A stretch of 5,743 nucleotides of DNA from Eubacteriales bacterium (GTDB taxonomy: Bacteria; Bacillota; Clostridia; Peptostreptococcales; Anaerovoracaceae), in assembly GCA_029098205.1 (NCBI GenBank), contig JAQXNW010000155.1:1-5743 (forward strand), given 5' to 3'. This document shows, in pieces, positions 1 to 4,203 of the stretch. A program made the translations under genes and the position numbers. Positions within the stretch are counted from its first letter, which is position 1, and the number at the start of each line of letters is the position of its first letter. The notes under the pieces were generated by a model. It was not told the origin of the DNA. It ran no database searches and was given only the letters and a program-made list of their open reading frames with translations.

Positions 1-392
1 TCGTAAAATGGGCAGCGAAGCTCCCGCCAGAGCTTGGAACACCGAAAGAGAATGAACAGCCCACCGCCTTTATCATTATTCTCCGAAAAGAACCTTTTAA
101 CGCGTTCGCCGACATCGATGCCGGAATCGCCGCGGATAAAATCTGCATGACCGCCTGGGAACATGGCTTCGGAAGCTGCATCTTAGGATCCATCCATGTA
201 AAAAGGATTCAGCAGGTTCTGGATCTTCCGGAAGATGTAAAGCCGAGAATCGCGATCGCGCTTGGAAAGCCGGCGCATAAGAGCACCATTGTCGATGTCC
301 CAGATTCCGGCGATCTTTCGTACTATCTGGATGAGAAACGGGATTATTACGTTCCGAAGAGAAGCTTTGATTCCATCGTAAAAATTTATTAA
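1..392 (+). CDS. Nitroreductase family protein, C-terminal part (5' end outside window)
   Basis: The frame is open from the window edge (first full codon at 3) to TAA at 390-392, giving 129 residues; an internal ATG at 147 lies inside the domain and is not the true start. Seen: an AADKICMTAWEHGFGSCILG segment (visible residues 44-63), matching the helix and Gly-Ser-Cys loop that contact FMN in nitroreductases, then an IAIALGKPAHK strand (84-93) and a closing YYVPKRSFDSIV tail. The VPKRS tail is typical of small clostridial nitroreductase-like proteins. Known of the family: homodimeric cytoplasmic flavoproteins using NAD(P)H to reduce nitroaromatics, quinones or flavins; the physiological substrate is often unknown and cannot be told here. 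The N-terminal FMN phosphate-binding Arg-Ser-Arg-type motif is outside the window. A hairpin terminator 10 nt after the stop suggests its transcript ends before the next gene. Confidence 0.85.
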   Translation, partial: VKWAAKLPPELGTPKENEQPTAFIIILRKEPFNAFADIDAGIAADKICMTAWEHGFGSCILGSIHVKRIQQVLDLPEDVKPRIAIALGKPAHKSTIVDVPDSGDLSYYLDEKRDYYVPKRSFDSIVKIY

Positions 393-402
393 TGTGTATG
401 TG

Positions 403-439
403 GCCGGAGATAAAGCAGACAGGTGAATCTCCGGCTTTT
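403..439 (+). terminator. Rho-independent terminator of the nitroreductase gene
   Basis: GCCGGAGAT (403-411) pairs perfectly over 9 bp with ATCTCCGGC (427-435), with a 15-nt loop, followed directly by TTTT then AAAT. The stem is GC-rich at its base. The T-run is short and the loop long, so termination may be incomplete, and read-through into the esterase gene is possible because no convincing promoter is seen between them. Confidence 0.7.
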
Positions 440-457
440 AAATAGTATATGCAGAAA

Positions 458-465
458 AGAAGGGA
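458..465 (+). promoter_or_regulatory. Ribosome binding site that decides the esterase start
   Basis: AGAAGGGA lies 7 nt before the ATG at 473. The earlier in-frame ATG at 449 has no Shine-Dalgarno sequence at a workable distance; the nearest purine-rich stretch (AGG at 421) is over 20 nt away and inside the terminator hairpin. The start at 473 is therefore preferred. Confidence 0.75.
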
Positions 466-472
466 AACGGTT

Positions 473-1495
473 ATGCCACTGGATCCGGAAGTCCGTGAAT
501 TTTATAAAGAAAAAATCGAAAACCGGAGCTTTGAGCCTCCGACTTATGACATCCATATTCTTCGGTCCGGCGCTGACCGGACATTCAATGACAAGGCGGA
601 GATCGAACCGATCTTCTGCTGGGAAGAACGGGTGATTGAGCGGATCCCGGATTCTGAAAGCGCCTTTCGAAAACCGAAGGACAAATCCGCCGGGATTCAT
701 GCGGATCCGATTCTCGATGATCTCTCCAGCCCGGACTTCCCGAATCTTACCGTCCGCATTTATTATCCGGACGAGTCGATGGGGCTTCCGGTCATTCTTT
801 ACTTTCACGGCGGCGGATTTATTCTTCATAATGTACGAAGCCACGACTCTCTGTGCCGCAAACTCGCAAATACATGGGAAGCGGTTGTCGTCTCCTGTGA
901 ATACAGGCTGGCGCCGGAATATCCATATCCTGCCGCAGTAGAGGACGGATGCGCGCTCTTTGACTGGGCAAAGATTCATGCGGAGGAAATCGGAGGAAAC
1001 CCCGAATTCATCTATTTAAGTGGCGACAGCGCAGGCGCGTCAACCGCAGCCGCAGTCTCCAGAATGGCATGCATTACAGGATGCCAGGATCAGATCGCCG
1101 GACAGATTCTGTTCTACGGGACATATTCTGCGCAGGCGGGATCCAGGCACTCTATGGAAGAATTCGGCGGCGGAGATTACGTTCTTCCGAAAAAAATGGC
1201 GGACGGATTCGAAGGCATGTACCTCCCGGCGCATCCGGATCCAAACGACCCGTTCCTCTATCCAGCCTCCGGAAAAATCCCCGAAAATTATCCGTATACC
1301 CTGCTGATCCGCGGAGAATATGATCCTCTCAGGGATGAAAGTGTCGATTTTGCCCAGAAGCTTGATGAAGCCGGCGATCCGCACGATGAAATTCTGGCGG
1401 AAGGCATGATGCACGGCTTCCTTCTCTACTGGCATAAATTTTCAAAAGTACCGCTTATTCTGGAAGAAGCGGGACGCCTCCTGTCCCTTCGATAA
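473..1495 (+). CDS. Alpha/beta hydrolase, hormone-sensitive-lipase family esterase (acetyl esterase/lipase-like)
   Basis: A complete gene of 340 residues. Seen: an N-terminal cap region (about 1-90); the oxyanion-hole motif HGGG at 112-115; the YRLAPE segment (144-149) with downstream PAAVED; the nucleophile elbow GDSAG with catalytic Ser186; Asp284 in YDPLRDE; and His314 in MMHGF. This is the full Ser-Asp-His triad in the order of the HSL (bacterial family IV) carboxylesterases. No signal peptide or membrane segment, so it is probably a cytoplasmic hydrolase of short-chain acyl esters. Known of the family: it covers acetyl esterases, arylesterases and acetylated-sugar deacetylases; the substrate cannot be assigned here. 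A start at 449 would add MQKRRETV but lacks a ribosome binding site. It converges on the aminotransferase gene, sharing a two-way terminator, and the neighbours do not hint at its role. Confidence 0.9.
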   Translation: MPLDPEVREFYKEKIENRSFEPPTYDIHILRSGADRTFNDKAEIEPIFCWEERVIERIPDSESAFRKPKDKSAGIHADPILDDLSSPDFPNLTVRIYYPDESMGLPVILYFHGGGFILHNVRSHDSLCRKLANTWEAVVVSCEYRLAPEYPYPAAVEDGCALFDWAKIHAEEIGGNPEFIYLSGDSAGASTAAAVSRMACITGCQDQIAGQILFYGTYSAQAGSRHSMEEFGGGDYVLPKKMADGFEGMYLPAHPDPNDPFLYPASGKIPENYPYTLLIRGEYDPLRDESVDFAQKLDEAGDPHDEILAEGMMHGFLLYWHKFSKVPLILEEAGRLLSLR

Positions 1496-1500
1496 TTTTT

Positions 1501-1524
1501 CTCTAAGAAAATCTCTAAGAAAAT
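1501..1524. repeat. 12-bp perfect tandem repeat after the esterase stop
   Basis: CTCTAAGAAAAT occurs twice head to tail (1501-1512 and 1513-1524), five bases after the esterase stop codon. Read on the minus strand it supplies the T-rich tail (TATATTTTC) of the neighbouring hairpin terminator, so the repeat may help termination of the aminotransferase transcript. Confidence 0.8.
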
Positions 1525-1526
1525 AT

Positions 1527-1569
1527 ACCGCCGGAAAATGCATACAAACCAAATGCATTTCCCGGCGGT
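1527..1569. terminator. Bidirectional Rho-independent terminator between convergent genes
   Basis: ACCGCCGG (1527-1534) pairs with CCGGCGGT (1562-1569). After one A/C mismatch (1535/1561), AAATGCAT (1536-1543) pairs with ATGCATTT (1553-1560), leaving a 9-nt loop. The stem is 8+8 bp. On the plus strand it is followed by TTCTGATTTTT, and on the minus strand by TATATTTTC. Both tails are T-rich, so it can serve the esterase from the left and the aminotransferase from the right. Confidence 0.85.
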
Positions 1570-1593
1570 TTCTGATTTTTCCTGTTCTTTTCA

Positions 1594-1674
1594 GAATATC
1601 CGGAAAGCTTCATACGGCAACGCAGACAGCAGTTCTGCACCGGTCTTTTCCAGTCTTCCTAACAGCCCTTTTTC
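1594..1674 (-). other. In-frame open tail beyond the aminotransferase stop codons
   Basis: Immediately after the doubled stop of the aminotransferase, the same minus-strand frame stays open for 27 codons (beginning EKGLLGRLEK, ending EAFRIF) before TGA at 1593-1591. The codons resemble the genes nearby (CTG, GAA, CCG, CGG) and the peptide looks like an amphipathic helix. There is no start codon or ribosome binding site, and the aminotransferase already has normal family length, so this could be chance or the remnant of an older C-terminus. Confidence 0.2.
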
Positions 1675-1692
1675 TCAGCCGAATCAGCCGAA
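1675..1692 (-). repeat. 9-bp tandem duplication containing the aminotransferase stop codon
   Basis: On the minus strand TTCGGCTGA is repeated exactly head to tail, so the reading frame ends Phe-Gly-stop-Phe-Gly-stop. The unit at 1684-1692 carries the functional stop and the unit at 1675-1683 supplies a second in-frame stop. Confidence 0.85.
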
Positions 1693-2874
1693 ATATTTCT
1701 TTCCGAGACGGTCAAACGCGTCCTTTGACCGGTGAATCATCCCATTGGATACACAGAAGCTGAGCCGTACGCATCCCGGACCCGCGAACGAGCTTCCCGG
1801 AACCATGATGATATTTTCTTCTTTTCCCGCCTGCACGAATTCCTTCTCATCGGAAACCGGCGACGTTACCCAGAGATAGAAGGCACCCTGCGGTTTTACA
1901 GCGGTAAAGCCGGCGCCTGTCACGATCTTGTACAGGTCCTCAGCATTCTTCTTGTAATAAGGAACATCCACCTGCGCATCCAAGCAGCGCTCTACCGCAA
2001 GCTGCATAAGCGACGGCGCGTTCACAGACCCTAACACACGATTGTTAATAGTCGCGGCCTCGATGAATTCCTCCGCGCCATCCGCCGAATCCGGAATCGC
2101 CACATATCCGATCCGCTCGCCCGGAAGGGACAGAGACTTACTGAACGAATAGGCGATCAAAGAGTTCTTATAGTACGCAGGCACGAACGGAACCTTCGCG
2201 TCCGTATAGACCAGCTCCCGGTACGGCTCATCCGAAATGAGATAGATCGGATGGCCGATTTCCTTCTCCTTCTCCTCAAGAACCTCAGCGATCATCTTGA
2301 TCGTTTCCTCCGGATAGATCACGCCGGTCGGATTGTTCGGAGTATTAATGATGACTGCCTTTGTCCTATCTGTAATCCGGGAAGCGAACGTCTCTCTCTC
2401 CGGCAGGAATCCATTCTCCGGGTTCGGCGGAACAACGACCGTCTTTCCGTAATAATTCCGCACATAATTCGAATATTCGACGAAATACGGCGCGAATACA
2501 ACAACCTCGTCGTCAATGTCCAATACCGTCTTAAGAAGAATATTCAGTCCGGAAGCCGCTCCGACAACCATGATGATATTATTCATTCCGTAGCTCGAAC
2601 CGAAACGCTTATTCAGATTCTCCGCGATTTTCTCCCGTGTGCTCTCAAAGCCCGCGTTTGACATGTATCCATGCACTCTGTGCGGATCTTCGGTTTCCAG
2701 AACATCAATAATCGCCTTCTTCACTTCATCCGGCGGATAAAGGTTCGGATTTCCCAAACTGAAGTCATATACATTCTCCGCGCCGACTTTCTTGGCAAGC
2801 GCCTTTCCCTCTTCAAACATCGCACGGACAGCGGAATTTCCGCTGACAAGCGGCGCCATGGCTTTCGCGATCAT
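1684..2874 (-). CDS. Pyridoxal-phosphate-dependent class I/II aminotransferase (aspartate-aminotransferase fold)
   Basis: A complete gene of 396 residues, the usual length for fold-type I aminotransferases. Seen: a Gly-Asn-Pro segment near residue 41, fitting the N-terminal substrate loop; Tyr70; the PLP phosphate-binding turn GAASG (105-109); the ring-stacking aromatic at Tyr130; NTPNNPTG (177-184) with the cofactor-contacting Asn181; Asp215 and Tyr218 in SDEPY; Schiff-base Lys246 in SFSKS; Arg254 in PGERIG; and Arg370 in VRLSF, which binds the substrate alpha-carboxylate. Family knowledge: it moves an amino group between an amino acid and a 2-oxo acid in the cytoplasm, usually with glutamate/2-oxoglutarate as one pair. 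The partner acid (aspartate, alanine, aromatic or other) cannot be read from sequence. The start is fixed by AGGAGG nine bases upstream; Met6 is a weaker alternative. It is divergent from proB, with back-to-back promoters. Confidence 0.93.
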   Translation of the reverse strand: MIAKAMAPLVSGNSAVRAMFEEGKALAKKVGAENVYDFSLGNPNLYPPDEVKKAIIDVLETEDPHRVHGYMSNAGFESTREKIAENLNKRFGSSYGMNNIIMVVGAASGLNILLKTVLDIDDEVVVFAPYFVEYSNYVRNYYGKTVVVPPNPENGFLPERETFASRITDRTKAVIINTPNNPTGVIYPEETIKMIAEVLEEKEKEIGHPIYLISDEPYRELVYTDAKVPFVPAYYKNSLIAYSFSKSLSLPGERIGYVAIPDSADGAEEFIEAATINNRVLGSVNAPSLMQLAVERCLDAQVDVPYYKKNAEDLYKIVTGAGFTAVKPQGAFYLWVTSPVSDEKEFVQAGKEENIIMVPGSSFAGPGCVRLSFCVSNGMIHRSKDAFDRLGKKYFG

Positions 2875-2883
2875 ATTTTCTAG

Positions 2884-2889
2884 CCTCCT
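2884..2889 (-). promoter_or_regulatory. Ribosome binding site of the aminotransferase
   Basis: On the minus strand the sequence is a perfect AGGAGG, nine bases before the ATG at 2874. It settles the start over the internal Met6 codon and suggests strong translation. Confidence 0.85.
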
Positions 2890-2912
2890 GTATCATATTT
2901 ATTCTTTTCATT

Positions 2913-2960
2913 GAAGAGAAAAGGTCTTCCCCTGTTCCAGCCTACGCGCCGGTTCTCTTC
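2913..2960 (-). promoter_or_regulatory. Hairpin in the aminotransferase mRNA leader
   Basis: GAAGAGAA (2913-2920) and TTCTCTTC (2953-2960) form a perfect 8-bp inverted repeat, with a possible inner GG/CC pairing after a two-base mismatch. With the predicted minus-strand start near 2970, it would lie at the very 5' end of a leader of about 95 nt. On that strand GAAGA (2929-2925) can pair instead with TCTTC (2917-2913), so two competing folds exist. There is no T-run after it, so it is not an obvious terminator, and no known riboswitch was recognised. Confidence 0.4.
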
Positions 2961-2976
2961 TTGAATTCACCCGAGT

Positions 2977-2985
2977 ATTATATCA
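2977..2985 (-). promoter_or_regulatory. Extended -10 promoter for the aminotransferase
   Basis: The minus strand reads TGATATAAT: a consensus TATAAT (2982-2977) preceded by the TGN of an extended -10 element. The -35 zone (about 3000-3005, CATCAA) is poor, as is common for extended -10 promoters. The start of transcription would be near 2970. Confidence 0.6.
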
Positions 2986-2992
2986 TGAATTA

Positions 2993-3021
2993 TTGCGGCT
3001 TGATGCTCCCGATGATAAAAT
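2993..3021 (+). promoter_or_regulatory. Promoter for proB
   Basis: TTGCGG (2993-2998) is separated by 17 bp from TAAAAT (3016-3021), which is preceded by TGA (3013-3015), another extended -10. Transcription would start near 3028, giving a leader of about 30 nt. A second reading, TTGATG (3000-3005) with TATTCA (3023-3028), is weaker. The -35 zone overlaps the -35 zone of the minus-strand promoter. Confidence 0.6.
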
Positions 3022-3044
3022 ATATTCAGTTTACACAATAAATC

Positions 3045-3052
3045 AGAAAGGA
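3045..3052 (+). promoter_or_regulatory. Ribosome binding site that decides the proB start
   Basis: AGAAAGGA stands 6 nt before the ATG at 3059. The frame is open upstream to a TTG at 2993, but that TTG is part of the predicted -35 box and has no ribosome binding site, so it is rejected as start. Confidence 0.75.
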
Positions 3053-3058
3053 TTTTCA

Positions 3059-3967
3059 ATGAAGCAGACAGAACAGACCTACGTAATCGACGGGCAGACA
3101 TACAGCCATGACCGGGATCAGTTAAAAAACAAAAAAAGAGTGATCGTGAAGGTCGGTTCTTCCTCCCTGGCGCATCCGGGCACGGATGAAATCGATCTGA
3201 TCAAGATGGAGATTCTGGTCCGGGAGATCGCGGATCTCAGGAAACGCGGCATGGATGTCGTTCTGGTTTCATCCGGCGCTATGCTCGCCGGACGGCGTGC
3301 TTTGGGCTACCGGCACCGTCCGAAGGAAATGCGTGAAAAACAGGCCAGCGCGGCCGTCGGCCAGGCGCGGCTTATCATGATGTACCAGAAGCTTTTTTCG
3401 GAATACAGCGAAACATGCGCCCAGATCCTTCTGACAAAGCCGAACATCTTAAATCCGATTACGCGGAAGAACGCGCAGAATACCTTTGACGAACTTCTGC
3501 GGATGCACGTGATCCCTGTCGTAAATGAAAACGACACGGTTGCGGTATCCGAATTTTACCAGGTGCCGCTTCTCGTAGAAAACGACACTCTCGCCGCAGT
3601 ACTCGCGACAATGATTCACGCGGATCTCGTCATCCTTCTTTCCGACATTGACGGACTCTATACGGATGATCCGAAGAAATCTAAGGACGCCGAATTTATC
3701 CCGACTGTCCGTTCTGAAGATGAAAAATATTTCAAAATGGGGAAAGGCACGAGCAGCAATGTCGGAACCGGCGGCATGCAGACCAAGCTTCTCGCGGCAA
3801 GCATCGCAGTCAAAAGCGGCATCGATCTGATCATCGCAAACGGGAACGATTTTCATAATGTACACCGAATCATAAACGGCCGCACAATCGGTACGCTGTT
3901 TACCGCCGGCGCCGATCCGAATTTCGATCTCGCGAGACTTCTCGCGGACGAAAGCCAGCAGCTCTGA
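3059..3967 (+). CDS. proB: Glutamate 5-kinase, PUA-less form
   Basis: 302 residues; catalyses ATP + L-glutamate to gamma-glutamyl phosphate, the first step of proline synthesis, in the cytoplasm. Seen: amino-acid-kinase fold with VIVKVGSSS (28-36), the SSGA loop (71-74), a KQASAAVGQ segment (94-102) typical of ProB, NENDTVAV (156-163) in the glutamate-binding zone, VENDTLAA (173-180), LLSDIDGLYTDDP (193-205) in the nucleotide region, and GTGGMQTK (236-243). The protein ends soon after the kinase domain (IIA then GTLF), so the C-terminal PUA domain of the E. coli type (about 367 residues) is absent. Oddities: about 25 extra N-terminal residues; VEND where GDND is usual; a divergent KPNILNPITRKNAQNT stretch (127-142). 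No proA follows. Another amino-acid kinase is possible but less likely given the KQASAAVGQ and NENDTV motifs. No clear terminator after it. Confidence 0.88.
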   Translation: MKQTEQTYVIDGQTYSHDRDQLKNKKRVIVKVGSSSLAHPGTDEIDLIKMEILVREIADLRKRGMDVVLVSSGAMLAGRRALGYRHRPKEMREKQASAAVGQARLIMMYQKLFSEYSETCAQILLTKPNILNPITRKNAQNTFDELLRMHVIPVVNENDTVAVSEFYQVPLLVENDTLAAVLATMIHADLVILLSDIDGLYTDDPKKSKDAEFIPTVRSEDEKYFKMGKGTSSNVGTGGMQTKLLAASIAVKSGIDLIIANGNDFHNVHRIINGRTIGTLFTAGADPNFDLARLLADESQQL

Positions 3968-3996
3968 TCATTCTCACTTTTCAGGCGGTTAAGGTT

Positions 3997-4027
3997 TCGT
4001 ACGGTGTCGTAGTACGATGTTATACGA
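3997..4027. repeat. Four-part TCGTA/TACGA dyad array (candidate operator)
   Basis: The order is TCGTA (3997-4001), 5 bp, TCGTA (4007-4011), one G, TACGA (4013-4017), 5 bp, TACGA (4023-4027). Two direct copies are followed by two inverted copies, each pair at 10-bp spacing, around a single central base at 4012. This geometry places all four half-sites on nearly the same DNA face and suits a cooperative dimer or tetramer. An RNA fold is also possible, since the spacers can form four G-U pairs. It lies about 30 bp after proB and 180 bp before gdhA. Confidence 0.5.
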
Positions 4028-4110
4028 TGCTGCAGCCGCGCGGAAAGTCTTCCTTTGTCTTCGTTATACCTGGTATTCAATATTAATATATCATTATTTC
4101 AGAAACACTC

Positions 4111-4145
4111 TTTCGATATGTCATGATTCTGTGTTAGGATAATCC
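4111..4145 (+). promoter_or_regulatory. Possible gdhA promoter
   Basis: In the AT-rich stretch before gdhA, TTTCGA (4111-4116) and TAGGAT (4135-4140) are 18 bp apart. GATAAT (4138-4143) and TAGTAT (4152-4157) are alternative -10 boxes without good -35 partners. A small palindrome GGAT-A-ATCC (4137-4145) overlaps the -10. The AT-rich tract 4078-4100 could act as an upstream element. The exact promoter cannot be fixed by eye. The rest of 3968-4203 contains no recognisable gene. Confidence 0.3.
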
Positions 4146-4167
4146 ATAACATAGTATTTATAAATCA

Positions 4168-4193
4168 GGCGCTTTTCGAAGTGCCAGAAGGGG
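4168..4193 (+). promoter_or_regulatory. UUCG-loop hairpin abutting the gdhA ribosome binding site
   Basis: GGCGCTT (4168-4174) pairs with AAGTGCC (4179-4185) over 7 bp with one G-U pair, closed by a TTCG tetraloop (4175-4178). The ribosome binding site AGAAGGGG (4186-4193) begins at the next base, ten bases before the ATG. The hairpin does not cover the site but is directly joined to it. It may stabilise the mRNA end or keep the site single-stranded; a protein-binding role is only a guess. Confidence 0.5.
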
Positions 4194-4203
4194 TGAACAG
4201 CAA

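Noticed and set aside
440..455. TAGTAT (443-448) as a -10 box for the esterase
   Set aside because: No TTGACA-like -35 or extended -10 TG is present, and the upstream 17-18 bp falls in the terminator hairpin. The esterase promoter is left unassigned.
449..472. Upstream ATG start for the esterase
   Set aside because: There is no ribosome binding site at suitable distance; AGAAGGGA fits the ATG at 473.
389..979. A 196-codon minus-strand open frame overlapping the esterase
   Set aside because: It lies opposite the esterase frame with its intact catalytic motifs and shows no domain of its own.
1538..1735. A 65-codon plus-strand open frame after the esterase
   Set aside because: Its ATG is inside the terminator stem and it overlaps the 3' end of the aminotransferase. 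No ribosome binding site or recognisable motif is present.
2993..3058. Upstream TTG start giving proB 22 more residues
   Set aside because: The TTG is part of the predicted -35 box and has no ribosome binding site, whereas ATG 3059 has AGAAAGGA at 6 nt.
3853..4080. A 75-codon minus-strand open frame covering the proB/gdhA gap
   Set aside because: It overlaps the proB 3' end, lacks a convincing ribosome binding site and its translation shows no domain.
4078..4100. AT-rich palindrome ATATTAATAT as an operator
   Set aside because: Short AT palindromes are common in promoter-upstream DNA; it is better treated as a possible upstream element.
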